From positions 124,001 to 188,000 of the forward strand of contig JAPPMU010000062.1 of assembly GCA_028873965.1 (NCBI GenBank): DNA of 64,000 nucleotides, written 5' to 3'. The position numbers and the translations under genes were made by a program. Source of the stretch: Chloroflexota bacterium (lineage in GTDB: Bacteria; Chloroflexota; Dehalococcoidia; Lucifugimonadales; UBA3495). The notes beneath the pieces were generated by a model that was given only the letters and a program-made list of their open reading frames with translations, was not told the origin of the DNA and searched no databases. Below are positions 24,660-33,491 of the stretch, piece by piece. Numbering within the stretch: the first letter of the stretch is position 1; every line of letters starts with the position of its first letter.

Positions 24660-25571
24660 TCAATCACCGCCGGCGGCAACGCGGCGAACCTCGAAACCGG
24701 CCTGCTCTTCCATGGGGAGCACGATGGCGGCGCTGTCCAGGTCGCCCAACCCTCGTTCGACAGCTTCGCTCAGCAATTTGTACGCCAGGTCACCGGCGGC
24801 GATGGGCGTTCCCAGTTCGCGGGCCATTTCCTGGATGAGTCCCAGATCCTTGAGAAACACCCGCAGCTGGGTGCGTACCCCATCGAAATCCCGGTCCAGC
24901 ATGGCCGGTGCGTTGCGCCCGAGGAGGAAACTCTGTCCCCACCCGGAATTCACCAGTTCGAAGACCAGCGCCGGGTCGGCGCCGGATTTCGCGCCCAGGA
25001 GCATTGCCTCCGCCGCCGCGACCATGTGGATGCCCACCAGCAGCTGGTTCACCAGCTTGGCGGCGGTGCCGGAACCGGTGGGGCCGACGTGGCGGACCAC
25101 CGCGCCCATCACGTCAAAAGCCGGCAACGCCCGTTGATAGGCTTCCGCCGGGCCGCCGACCATGATAGTCAGGGTGCCGTCGGTGGCGCGCTCGGTGCCG
25201 CCGCTGATGGGAGCGTCGAGGAACATGGCGCCGCGCTTTTCAGCGGCGGCCGCGCAGGCTTTGGAGGTCGACGCGCCCACGGTGCTGTGGTCGACAATGA
25301 TCTGGCCGGGGCGTGCATTGGGCAGCGCGCCATCATCTCCCAGGAGCACCGCTTCGCAGGTTGCCACGTCGGGCAGACAGGCCAGCACGATGTCGCAACC
25401 GGCTATGACCTCCGCGGTGGACGTCGCGGCCGTAGCCCCGGCGTCGGCAATTTGGCGGACCTTCTCCTGGCTCCGGTTGTGAACCGTCAGGTCGTAGCCC
25501 GCGCGCAAAAGGTTGTAGGACATGGGCAGGCCCATGCGGCCGAGGCCGATAAAACCGATTTTTTCGGTCAA
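24660..25571 (-). CDS. 3-hydroxyisobutyrate dehydrogenase family oxidoreductase
   Basis: A 303-aa NAD(P)-dependent beta-hydroxyacid dehydrogenase. It has the GFIGLGRMGLPMSYNLLRAG dinucleotide site, the substrate motif DAPISGGTERATDGTL, and the catalytic Lys in GTAAKLVNQL. The family covers 3-hydroxyisobutyrate, tartronate semialdehyde and 6-phosphogluconate-like substrates. A TTG at 25571 with TAGGAG 8 nt upstream is the likely start. Neighbours suggest tartronate semialdehyde or a related sugar-acid product. Confidence 0.88.
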   Translation of the reverse strand: MTEKIGFIGLGRMGLPMSYNLLRAGYDLTVHNRSQEKVRQIADAGATAATSTAEVIAGCDIVLACLPDVATCEAVLLGDDGALPNARPGQIIVDHSTVGASTSKACAAAAEKRGAMFLDAPISGGTERATDGTLTIMVGGPAEAYQRALPAFDVMGAVVRHVGPTGSGTAAKLVNQLLVGIHMVAAAEAMLLGAKSGADPALVFELVNSGWGQSFLLGRNAPAMLDRDFDGVRTQLRVFLKDLGLIQEMARELGTPIAAGDLAYKLLSEAVERGLGDLDSAAIVLPMEEQAGFEVRRVAAGGD

Positions 25572-25582
25572 GGTGACAGCTC

Positions 25583-25963
25583 CTATGCGTCTGCCGGCTG
25601 CGCGACGGCCAGGAGGCGGTTGACGAAGCGGCGCACCCGAGGCCGGTAATCCGCAATATCCGCGTCGCTCAACTGGCCGTGATAGAAATTGATATGCAAT
25701 TCTTCCGCCACATTGTACTCTCTGCGCCATCCGGGTTGGCCGGGGACGTGACGCAGTTGATTGGTGACATTCCGCAGTGCGCCGTGGCTATTAAACGGGC
25801 GGCCCAACCGGAGAGCAACTGCGATCAAGGCGTGGGCCGCGGCCCCCCACAGCATTTCCGACCCTTTCAAGGTTTTGCCGGCCGCGAACTCCGTCTCGGC
25901 TTCGTCCAGTAATTCCCGTGCGATTTCACTGTGTTCCGCCAGAGACAGCGTTGCGGTGGTCAT
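25583..25963 (-). CDS. HEPN-like (PaREP1-type) small helical protein
   Basis: A 126-aa all-helical protein. Segments such as ELLDEAETEFAAGKTLKGSE, LWGAAAHALIAVA and ELHINFYHGQ match the PaREP1/HEPN pattern, where such proteins can be RNases or nucleotide-binding partners. No clear Rx4-6H catalytic motif is certain. It overlaps the upstream HEPN-like gene by 4 bp (ATGA) and lies 11 bp ahead of the dehydrogenase gene. A third related protein is at 57121-57480. Confidence 0.65.
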   Translation of the reverse strand: MTTATLSLAEHSEIARELLDEAETEFAAGKTLKGSEMLWGAAAHALIAVALRLGRPFNSHGALRNVTNQLRHVPGQPGWRREYNVAEELHINFYHGQLSDADIADYRPRVRRFVNRLLAVAQPADA

Positions 25964-26331
25964 TGGGACCGCCCGGCCAATTCCTGCACGGTAGAGATGA
26001 ACTCGTGCGTAACCCGTCGCATCCAGTGGCTGTCGCCGTCCTCCCAGACGAAATACCCATAGCGAGGCTTGCTCGGAAAGGTCTTCGCCGCCAAGTATGT
26101 GCTTTGCAAGACGTCGTCGCCTTTGCCGTCTATGCCGGCGAGTTTTTCCACCACCGGGAACAGGTGGTTCGCGTCGTACTCCCAGCCTTTTTCTTCGGCT
26201 ACGGCTTTGAGGGTGCAGGTAATCGCCTCCCAGAGGTGCTCGGTGGCCGCCAGCGCGTTGGCGTTCTCAAACTCCCGGTCGGCGGCGTCCAGGTAGTCCT
26301 GGGCGGTTTTCAGGGGCTTTTGTGTCACCAT
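25960..26331 (-). CDS. HEPN-like (PaREP1-type) small helical protein, diverged
   Basis: A 123-aa protein starting MVTQKPLKTAQDYLDAAD. The first half resembles the neighbour (EHLWEAITCTLKAVAEEKGW, then a DANHLFPVV helix). The second half differs, with an aromatic FVWEDGDSHWMRR insert. GGAGGG 8 nt upstream fixes the start at 26331 rather than 26406. It is translationally coupled to the downstream HEPN-like gene, so the two may act as a heterodimer. Confidence 0.62.
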   Translation of the reverse strand: MVTQKPLKTAQDYLDAADREFENANALAATEHLWEAITCTLKAVAEEKGWEYDANHLFPVVEKLAGIDGKGDDVLQSTYLAAKTFPSKPRYGYFVWEDGDSHWMRRVTHEFISTVQELAGRSQ

Positions 26332-26413
26332 CGCGCGATCCCTCCACGCTGGGAGCAGTGGCATAGTTGGCAAAGGGCGGGTTTGAGGCGGGACTGAATC
26401 GGGCATTTGCCCA

Positions 26414-27205
26414 TCAAATCAGCCCTTCGGCGATAGCCGCGGCTTCCACCAGATCCCAGCCGTCTTCGATGCCGGGCAGCAGCCGGTCACAAGCCTCGGC
26501 CTTGAGCACGGCCCGGCCAGCCTCATCTTGGTCATTGACCGACACCAATGCCGCCGTTACCTGCGCCGCCTCGGCGGGATCGACTTCGGGGCGCGCGGTG
26601 AAGCAGCAGTGGCTGTAGCCCGGGCTGCTCCAGAACACCTTCAGTTCGTTGGTGTCGATGCCGTGCCGCTCGCCCAGGGTTTCGAAGGCGCGCGCACTGA
26701 CGGCTCCCGCATCGTAGGAGCGGTTCAATACCTGCAGCGCCACGTCAACCTGATCGGAGGAATGTTGGGACTTGCGCTGGTCATAAAAGTCGGCGGCCGC
26801 CAGCGAGCGAGACGGGTGAATGCCCATCTCCTTGAGGAAATACACCGGCAGGAGGCCCGCTTCTACCGAGTCCCGCGCGGCAAACGCGAAACGGGTTCCG
26901 GGCAAATCTTCCACGGTGTCGATGGCGGAATCGGCGCGGGTGATGAACCTGGTGGTGAAGCCGATATCAACATCGCGCAGGGCGAGCACCGGCGCGCCTT
27001 CGGGCAGTGCTCGCCGCATCTTGACGTGGGACAGCGGGCCGTTCCAGGCCAGGTTGATTTCGCCGCGCGTGAAGGCATCCACCATCTCGTCGTAACCGGA
27101 ATAGAGCACCCAATCGAACTCGACGCCATTACGTCGAAATACCGTTTCGAGGGCCCGGCATAGGTCGAGGTGTGCCGGGGAACCTGTTGCGCCTAATCGG
27201 ATCAT
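26414..27205 (-). CDS. PhnD-like phosphonate/phosphate-binding-protein fold, no signal peptide
   Basis: A 263-aa protein of the PhnD/SsuA-like periplasmic-binding fold: MIRLGATGSPAHLDLCRALE at the start, then the NLAWNGPLSHVKM, DLPGTRFAFAARDS and DVALQVLNRS segments. No signal peptide or lipobox is visible, so it should stay in the cytoplasm. There is no ABC permease or ATPase next to it. It has an unusually complete ribosome site, AGGAGGTGATC, directly before ATG 27205. Role unknown; a cytosolic ligand sensor is one possibility. Confidence 0.75.
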   Translation of the reverse strand: MIRLGATGSPAHLDLCRALETVFRRNGVEFDWVLYSGYDEMVDAFTRGEINLAWNGPLSHVKMRRALPEGAPVLALRDVDIGFTTRFITRADSAIDTVEDLPGTRFAFAARDSVEAGLLPVYFLKEMGIHPSRSLAAADFYDQRKSQHSSDQVDVALQVLNRSYDAGAVSARAFETLGERHGIDTNELKVFWSSPGYSHCCFTARPEVDPAEAAQVTAALVSVNDQDEAGRAVLKAEACDRLLPGIEDGWDLVEAAAIAEGLI

Positions 27206-27364
27206 CGGATCACCTCCTGTTTGTGACTTCCTGCCGTGTTTACCGCCAGGCTATACCTGTTGCTCAGGCGCAGTCTATCACCAGCCCCAACCGCTGCCAA
27301 TCGAGCGTGACCCGGCATGGGGCGGCGGCGTTGCGCGGCAGGGGAATAGCGCAATGCCGCGAGG

Positions 27365-28903
27365 CTATGCGTCGGCTTGCTCAGCTCGCTCCAATTGGCC
27401 AGGACGCATCAACAGAGTTGGGACGATGGCCGCGAGGGCGATGACGCCAGCCGCCCGAAAGAAGGAATGGAACAGGTCAAGGCTGGCGGTTTGCAGGAAT
27501 TGGAGGTACTCGGCGAACTCCCGGGCTCGGGTCTGGGCATCCAGGCCGGGCGTAGTCAGGGGAGACGGCGTTTCGGTCAAGATCGCAAGCATCTGGTTGA
27601 TGCCCCACGCCGAAAGCGCGGCGATGCCCAGCGTCATCCCGAGCATCCGGGCCACCACAATCATCGACGCGGCCACCGCCCGATAGTCAGCAGGAGCCGA
27701 GGCCACGGCCCGGTGCATCAGGGGCGCCACCACCAGGCCGAAACCGGCGCCGGCCAGGACCAGATCCGCGGTCAAGCGGGGCTCGGCGATCCCAATCGGC
27801 CAGCCGCTCAGACGGAACATGCCAGCCGCCATCAATGCCAACCCCAGGATTGTGATCCATCGCGCGTCGAACCGGCGCAGGAGCAGTCCGCCTATCACCG
27901 CAAACAGCGGGATGGTCGCCGTCATCCTGAGCAACCACAACGCGGCGGTGAACGGATCAACGGGGCGATGCGGCACGTTCATCACCGTATTTGCCATGAT
28001 AACCGTGCTGGCCATGGCGACGACAAGCGCGGCGCCGACCAGCAATTGCGCGGCGTTCGCCATGAGGAAGCCGCGGGCCTGCAACAGGATTGGCGACAGG
28101 AGCGGCTGATCGACGCGCAAATGAACCAGGATCAGGGCAGCCACGCACAACGAGCATCCCGCCAGGAGCCACCACGGCGTCCAGGAAGACAGCGCAAACA
28201 GGCCGTCGTGGGCCATGGCCAGGCACAGCAAAACGAGAGCGACCGTCAAAAAACCGGCGCCCCAATAGTCCAAGCGGGCTCCCTGGTTGCGCCGGTCCGG
28301 GACAAAAAGGAGAGCCACGGCGATGGCGGCAGCCTGGGGAAGGTTGAGCCAGAATATGGCGCGCCATCCCCACAGCTCGATCACCGTTCCGCCATACGCC
28401 GGACCGAGCATGCTGCCAGCCTCCGCGGCGCCGGCCACGATGCCCAGGGCCAAGCCCCGTTGGGCGGGGGAAACCAGAGCGGCGGCGATGGCCAGGCTGA
28501 CCGGCACCGCTCCTCCGCCCCCTATGGCCTGGATTACCCGCGACGCTATTATCTGGTGCAGGGGATCGATGTTCGCGTTGAGCCACGGCCACTGCCCCGC
28601 CAAGGCGACCAGGGCGGTGCCGATGGCAAAGACGGCCAGCGACAGCAGGTAAACGCGCCGGTAGCCGTGAACATCGGCCAATCGACCCAGCAACGGCATC
28701 GCGGCGGTGTAGCCCAACAGATAGGCGGTGACCACCCAGATCACCGATTCGAACCGAAGCACGGGTATCTTGAGATCGGCCATGATCGCGGGCAGCGCTG
28801 TGATCACCACCGTCTGATCCAGGGCCGTAATGAACGTGCCCGCCGCGACGACTCCCACCAGAACCCACGGCGACAACCTTGGCCGAATGAACGCCGCGAA
28901 CAC
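27365..28903 (-). CDS. DHA2-type MFS exporter, P55 (Rv1410c)-like
   Basis: A 512-aa, 14-span major facilitator. Motif D1 is ALDQTVVITALP, motif A is LLGRLADVHGYRRV, and WVVTAYLLGYTAAMPLLGR closely resembles the same segment in mycobacterial P55 (WIVTMYLLGYIAAMPLLGR, recalled). A second match is VVARMLGMTLGIAALSAWG near the end. In mycobacteria P55 works with lipoprotein LprG to move triacylglycerol and glycolipids. Here an LprG-like lipoprotein gene precedes it by 26 bp in the same order. Drug efflux remains possible. Confidence 0.85.
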   Translation of the reverse strand: MFAAFIRPRLSPWVLVGVVAAGTFITALDQTVVITALPAIMADLKIPVLRFESVIWVVTAYLLGYTAAMPLLGRLADVHGYRRVYLLSLAVFAIGTALVALAGQWPWLNANIDPLHQIIASRVIQAIGGGGAVPVSLAIAAALVSPAQRGLALGIVAGAAEAGSMLGPAYGGTVIELWGWRAIFWLNLPQAAAIAVALLFVPDRRNQGARLDYWGAGFLTVALVLLCLAMAHDGLFALSSWTPWWLLAGCSLCVAALILVHLRVDQPLLSPILLQARGFLMANAAQLLVGAALVVAMASTVIMANTVMNVPHRPVDPFTAALWLLRMTATIPLFAVIGGLLLRRFDARWITILGLALMAAGMFRLSGWPIGIAEPRLTADLVLAGAGFGLVVAPLMHRAVASAPADYRAVAASMIVVARMLGMTLGIAALSAWGINQMLAILTETPSPLTTPGLDAQTRAREFAEYLQFLQTASLDLFHSFFRAAGVIALAAIVPTLLMRPGQLERAEQADA

Positions 28904-28929
28904 TTGCGTGGGCAGCCTGATCCTGGGGA

Positions 28930-29718
28930 TTATCCGCCGGTCAGGTCGATGAACTGTTCCGGAGGAACGACGGTTACCGGCTCACCGATGTTGGTGAGGA
29001 GAATGGACCGTTGAGTGTCCGGAGCGTCGAACTCACCGACCGGCCCGATGGCGTCGAGCCGTCTCAGCAGCTTCTGATCGGCGTCGGTCCAGATCTCGAC
29101 TCGCAGGGACTGGCTGGCGGACGCGGTGAGCGGAAGCCAATCCATGGCGGACGCCGGCAAGTCGCCGCTGATCCGATAGGTCGCGACGCCCTCCAGTGAC
29201 TCTTGACCTACCAGCACGGGATTCCCTACGTTGTCGACGAAGTCGGCGATGATGTGCTGCAGGCGATCCACCGCTATCGGGGCCGTCTGGATCGGCTGCT
29301 TGAGCCACAGGCCCGATATCGGCTCGGTGGCGAAATATCCTGCCGGCGTAATGATGACGCTCACCTGGACGTACGAACCCGATTCGTAATCCGCATCGGG
29401 GCCGCTCACCAGGTAGGCATCAATGGACAGTTCGGCGCCGGCATCAGCGTCCCAGGCGCCGGATATTTCGGTAATCTTGGCGCTGAAGTCCGGCAGATAA
29501 ATACTCCCAAGCTGGTGACTCACCAGGAATTTGGCCGACTGAACGGTCCTCAAGTTAGCCGCGGTTTCCGCCAACAACGCCGCCGGGTCAGGAACCGGCG
29601 TAGGCGTGGGTGCTACTACGGCCGGGGCCGCGCCGTCGCACGCCGCCGCGGTCCAAACAATCCCGATGAGCGCGGCCAGGGACAGAGTGAGTTTGGCCGC
29701 TTTCAGCGCGTGGACCAC
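28930..29718 (-). CDS. LppX/LprAFG-family lipoprotein (LprG-like)
   Basis: A 262-aa lipoprotein. A signal with basic start, hydrophobic core and lipobox (VWTAAAC, Cys27) is followed by a Pro/Thr linker. The body has LLAETAANLRTVQSAKFLVSH, a stretch like LADFVDNVGNPVLVGQESL, and TYRISGDLPASAM, which match LprG segments (SAH..., RISGKVSAQAV, recalled). LprG carries triacylated lipids in a hydrophobic pocket and hands them on. It overlaps the upstream propeller lipoprotein gene by 16 bp and leads into a P55-like MFS gene. Confidence 0.82.
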   Translation of the reverse strand: MVHALKAAKLTLSLAALIGIVWTAAACDGAAPAVVAPTPTPVPDPAALLAETAANLRTVQSAKFLVSHQLGSIYLPDFSAKITEISGAWDADAGAELSIDAYLVSGPDADYESGSYVQVSVIITPAGYFATEPISGLWLKQPIQTAPIAVDRLQHIIADFVDNVGNPVLVGQESLEGVATYRISGDLPASAMDWLPLTASASQSLRVEIWTDADQKLLRRLDAIGPVGEFDAPDTQRSILLTNIGEPVTVVPPEQFIDLTGG

Positions 29719-31094
29719 ACTGCCATGCTGCCGTTGGCGATGTCGTACAGTTGCCCGCCGTCGCCGGTTTCCACGACGTACACGCGGGAGCCGCCACCGC
29801 TGCTGCCGTTGCGCCGTTCGGACAAGTATTGTTGCGTTCCAGCCACGACCAAGGCGGACCCGTCCGGAGCCCAGGGCGAATGGCTCCGCGCGTACTGGTC
29901 GAAGAACGCCAGCATCAGGAACGTTTCCCCGCTGGGGGAGAACCGAAACCCACCGAGGGCGCTATCCGCCCCGTCGCCGGCAGGGTCTGGGGACAGGCCC
30001 TCTGCCAGTCTCCACTCCATGGTGCGTTCTTCGGGGTTCAAAGCCACCCAAGCCAAGCGCCCGCCGTTGGGCTCCCAGAAAAACCCCAGGACCCAGTCGT
30101 CCTCCTTGACCGTGCGCTCTGCGCTGCCGTCGGACGCCAACAGGCGCAACCGCCGGTACGCGGGAGACCCGGCGACCTGCCGGTCCGCCACGGCAATCAC
30201 CGCGCCGTCGGCAGACCACAGGAAAGCGCACGCGCCTTCAACCTCGGCCAACCGGAGGGCGGCGTCATCGGGTTGGTCGGGTCGTCCCACCCACAGCGCT
30301 TCGCTATCGCCGCCGGGGGCTGACCAGGCCAGCCGGCTGCCGTCGGGAGACCAGGCCGGCGTGCGGAACGAACGGGAACGGGCCAATGTCTGAACGCTGA
30401 ACTGCTGGGCGTCGTAGTCCGGTCGAACCAGCAGGACGTCTTCGTTGCTGTGCACCGCCAGCGACGCGCTGTCCGGTGACCAGTCGAAATACAGGGGCGC
30501 GCCCCGTTGCACCGCCAGAGGAGCGTTGGGCGGACCGGACTCCGGCGTGGAGACAGCATCCACAACGAACAGGGTCAGCCCTTCCGGGGTCGCGGCCGTG
30601 ATTCCCAATTTCTGCCCGTCGGGAGACCACTGGACGTAGTGAGGTGTGCCTTCTGCAATAGTGAGCGGAGTCTCGTTGACAAAGGCCGCTCCTCCTACGC
30701 CGGTGGACGATTCCAGCGAGTGGAGGCTGATCTGGGCGTCGCTGGGAGAGTCGCCGCGCAGGAGAGAAACGGCGATACGGGAGCCGTCCGGCGACCACAC
30801 GGGCCAGCTGTACAACATATCGCGGCGTTGGGGCTGGGCGAGGATCCCACCGGAGCGAGCCACGGCGCCGGTGGTGAGCAGATTGCGGCCCGAACCGTCC
30901 GGGTTGGACGTGACCAATTGGCCGTCGGTGTCGATGTATGCGATGCGGTTGATAGTCATGGACACTTCGTTATGTTCGGCTCCGCCCGGATCCAGAGCAC
31001 AGGCCACCACAGCCAGCAGAACCGCGGTGAACGCGGCCAGCAGGGTCAGACACCGGCGAACGCGAACCGGTATCCGGCGAACCGTCAGATCCAT
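29703..31094 (-). CDS. PD40/TolB-like beta-propeller lipoprotein
   Basis: A 463-aa protein with repeated PD40 motifs: VWSPDGSRIAV, QWSPDGQKLGI, DWSPDSASLAV, AWSPDGSRLAW, LWSADGAVIAV, FWEPNGGRLAW and WAPDGSALVV, about seven or eight blades. The start at 31094 gives a lipoprotein signal (RRIPVRVRRCLTLLAAF... ending LAVVAC); upstream frames to 31220 are possible but lack a ribosome site. It is the first gene of a three-gene unit with the LprG- and P55-like genes. TolB-like propellers bind protein partners at the envelope; its role here is unknown. Confidence 0.78.
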   Translation of the reverse strand: MDLTVRRIPVRVRRCLTLLAAFTAVLLAVVACALDPGGAEHNEVSMTINRIAYIDTDGQLVTSNPDGSGRNLLTTGAVARSGGILAQPQRRDMLYSWPVWSPDGSRIAVSLLRGDSPSDAQISLHSLESSTGVGGAAFVNETPLTIAEGTPHYVQWSPDGQKLGITAATPEGLTLFVVDAVSTPESGPPNAPLAVQRGAPLYFDWSPDSASLAVHSNEDVLLVRPDYDAQQFSVQTLARSRSFRTPAWSPDGSRLAWSAPGGDSEALWVGRPDQPDDAALRLAEVEGACAFLWSADGAVIAVADRQVAGSPAYRRLRLLASDGSAERTVKEDDWVLGFFWEPNGGRLAWVALNPEERTMEWRLAEGLSPDPAGDGADSALGGFRFSPSGETFLMLAFFDQYARSHSPWAPDGSALVVAGTQQYLSERRNGSSGGGSRVYVVETGDGGQLYDIANGSMAVWSTR

Positions 31095-31326
31095 CAGCCA
31101 CGGAAATAATCTCGCGAGCACGAGGGTAACGGTAGCATCCAACATGCCATTACGCAACGGACGGGCCATCGAACGAATCGCCGGCGGCGCCGCAGGAACA
31201 GCGGGCGCATACGATAGCACCAGCGGGCGACCCGGAATGCAGGGTCATCACCGCGAAAACTGTGGTTTAATGCCGGGTAGCGCGAGTTTCGACGCACGGT
31301 CAATTGAGCGAGACAAAACACCGACG

Positions 31327-32892
31327 ATGACAACACACAACACACCACCCGCCGGCCGGGTCATCATGGTCCAGGGCACGGCGTCCCACGTTGGCAAGAG
31401 CGTGCTGGTATCGGCGCTGTGCCGCATATTCCGCCAGGACGGGCTGCGGGTCGCCCCGTTCAAGGCGCAGAACATGTCCAACAACTCGTACGTCACGCCC
31501 GACGGCGGCGAGATCGGTCGCGCCCAGGCCGTCCAGGCCGAGGCCGCCGGCGTTGAAGCCCGGGTCGAGATGAACCCGGTGCTGCTTAAACCCGAAGCCG
31601 ACAGCCACGCCCAGGTGGTGCTGATGGGCCGCCCGCTGACCTCCGCCCGTGCCCGCGACTACTTCGACCTGAAGGCCACGCTCTGGGAGTCGGTTTCCAA
31701 CTCGCTGGACACGCTGCGCAGCCAGCACGACGTGGTGGTCATCGAGGGGGCGGGCAGTCCGGCCGAGATCAACCTGAAAGCCACCGAGATCGTCAACATG
31801 CGGGTGGCACTGCACGCCAACGCGCCGGTGCTACTGTGCGGCGACATCGACCGAGGCGGCGTTTTCGCGTCGCTGGTCGGGACGCTGCAGCTGCTGGACG
31901 ACGCCGAACGGGACCGGGTCAAGGGCCTGCTGATAAACAAGTTCCGCGGCGACGTCTCGCTCTTGACCGATGGGCTGACCTGGCTGGAAGACTACACCAG
32001 CAAACCCGTGGTGGGCGTAATCCACCACTTTCGGGACATACACATTCCCGAAGAGGATTCGGTGGCGTTGGACTTCACGCCGGCTCACGCCTCCTCGCCT
32101 GACGTTCTAGACGTGGCGGTGGTGCAGGTTCCGCACATCTCCAACTTCGACGACTTCGACCCGCTGGCGCGGGAGCCGGGGGTCTCGCTGAGGTACGTAC
32201 AGAGCGGTGAGCGGTTGGGTAGCCCGGACCTCGTCATCCTCCCGGGCAGCAAGACAACCATCCCCGACCTGATGTGGATGGAGCAGCAGGGGTTGTCCCA
32301 GGCCGTTACGGGGGCCATGGAGCACGGCTCCGCAATCATTGGCATCTGCGGCGGCTACCAGATGCTGGGCAAGACCCTGCTGGACCCGGATCGCATCGAG
32401 TCCTCCATCGGCGCAGCGGACGGCCTCGGTCTGCTTCCCCTGGTAACCACCTTCGCGGGCACTAAAGAAACGCACCGGGTGGAGGCCACAGTGCGACAAG
32501 AGGCGTCCACGCGTGGCCACCTGATGTCCGGCGCCGACGGCGAGACGGTAGTGGGCTACGAGATACACATGGGCCGGACCTCGGGCGAGGGCGTCATACC
32601 CGCGTTCGCCGTGATTGACCGGGCCGACGCGGCAGTCACCCCAGAGACGGCTTTCGACGGAGCGCTGGACGCCACGGGCCGCGTGATGGGAACCTACATC
32701 CACGGGCTGTTCCACAACGCCGGCGTCCGGCGCGCGATCCTGGGAGAACTGGCCCGGCGCAAAGGCGTAGCGCTGCCCGAAGGAGTGGACGTGGCCCGCG
32801 ACCGGGAATACGACCGGCTGGCCGATTGGGTGCGGGACAGCCTGCGCATGGACCTGGTCTACGACATGGCGGGGCTGACGCCGGCGCTATGA
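31327..32892 (+). CDS. cobQ: Cobyric acid synthase
   Basis: A 521-aa amidotransferase that adds four amides to adenosylcobyrinic acid a,c-diamide. Residues ~10-240 are the P-loop/dethiobiotin-synthetase-like domain (MVQGTASHVGKSVLVSALCR in part, KAQNMSNNSYVT, GDIDRGGVFAS). The C-terminal class I glutamine amidotransferase has the nucleophile Cys in GICGGYQMLG and His in GTYIHGLFHN. ATG 31327 starts the conserved domain; the longer frame upstream is rejected. Followed by cobU with overlapping start/stop. No cobalamin riboswitch was seen upstream. Confidence 0.96.
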   Translation: MTTHNTPPAGRVIMVQGTASHVGKSVLVSALCRIFRQDGLRVAPFKAQNMSNNSYVTPDGGEIGRAQAVQAEAAGVEARVEMNPVLLKPEADSHAQVVLMGRPLTSARARDYFDLKATLWESVSNSLDTLRSQHDVVVIEGAGSPAEINLKATEIVNMRVALHANAPVLLCGDIDRGGVFASLVGTLQLLDDAERDRVKGLLINKFRGDVSLLTDGLTWLEDYTSKPVVGVIHHFRDIHIPEEDSVALDFTPAHASSPDVLDVAVVQVPHISNFDDFDPLAREPGVSLRYVQSGERLGSPDLVILPGSKTTIPDLMWMEQQGLSQAVTGAMEHGSAIIGICGGYQMLGKTLLDPDRIESSIGAADGLGLLPLVTTFAGTKETHRVEATVRQEASTRGHLMSGADGETVVGYEIHMGRTSGEGVIPAFAVIDRADAAVTPETAFDGALDATGRVMGTYIHGLFHNAGVRRAILGELARRKGVALPEGVDVARDREYDRLADWVRDSLRMDLVYDMAGLTPAL

Positions 32893-33461
32893 GCTCGATA
32901 CACCTGGTATTGGGCGGCATCCGGTCCGGCAAAAGCGCTTACGCGGAACGGCTGGCGTCTGACATGGCCGGAGGCGAGCCGGTGCTGTACCTGGCAACCG
33001 GCGTCGCCGTCGACCCGGAGATGGAAGAGCGCATTCAGCGACACCAGCGGCGTCGCCCCCCAAACTGGCAAACACTTGAAGCCCCGCTCAACCCTGTGGG
33101 CGCGCTGCAGGATCAATCGCAAACCATGGAGCCGCCTGCCATCCTGTTGCTCGATTCCATGGACGTCTGGGTGTCCAACCTGATGCTGCAACACGAAGGC
33201 ACCCCGCGGGTGGAGCTGGAAGCCCGCATCGTGGGGGCGGCGCGACGCTTTGCCGATTACGTCCGTGAGATGGATCACGCGGCGGTGATCGTCAGCAGCG
33301 AGGTCGGCCATTCGCTGATCGCCACTACCTCGATGGGCCGCCAGTTCCAGGACCTGCTGGGTACGGTGAACCAGGCGATGGCGGCGGCGGCCGACCGGGT
33401 AACCCTGGTGGTTGCGGGCTTGCCGGTTCCGATCAAGCCTTTCGCAGCCGCCGCCGGTTAG
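32889..33461 (+). CDS. cobU: Adenosylcobinamide kinase/guanylyltransferase
   Basis: A 190-aa CobU/CobP. It has the P-loop GGIRSGKSAYAERLA, the RIQRHQRRRPPNWQTLE motif with the family His, LLLDSMDVWVSNLM, and VSSEVGHSLIATTSMGRQF. It phosphorylates adenosylcobinamide and forms the GDP derivative. The ATG at 32889 overlaps the cobQ stop (ATGA), so the two are coupled. Confidence 0.95.
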   Translation: MSSIHLVLGGIRSGKSAYAERLASDMAGGEPVLYLATGVAVDPEMEERIQRHQRRRPPNWQTLEAPLNPVGALQDQSQTMEPPAILLLDSMDVWVSNLMLQHEGTPRVELEARIVGAARRFADYVREMDHAAVIVSSEVGHSLIATTSMGRQFQDLLGTVNQAMAAAADRVTLVVAGLPVPIKPFAAAAG

Positions 33462-33491
33462 GCGGCACGAGTTGGGCGGTACTGCTGCACA

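Noticed and set aside
27377-29014. Plus-strand frame of ~545 codons opposite the MFS gene
   Set aside because: Highly polar, Gln/Arg/His-rich translation with no domain; the minus strand encodes a clear 14-span exporter.
30646-31326. Extension of cobQ upstream of 31327
   Set aside because: It overlaps the propeller lipoprotein gene on the other strand and CobQ homology begins exactly at MTTHNTPPAGRVIMVQ.
31095-31326. Cobalamin riboswitch ahead of cobQ
   Set aside because: No B12-box-like or other conserved riboswitch core was found in this 230-bp divergent gap.
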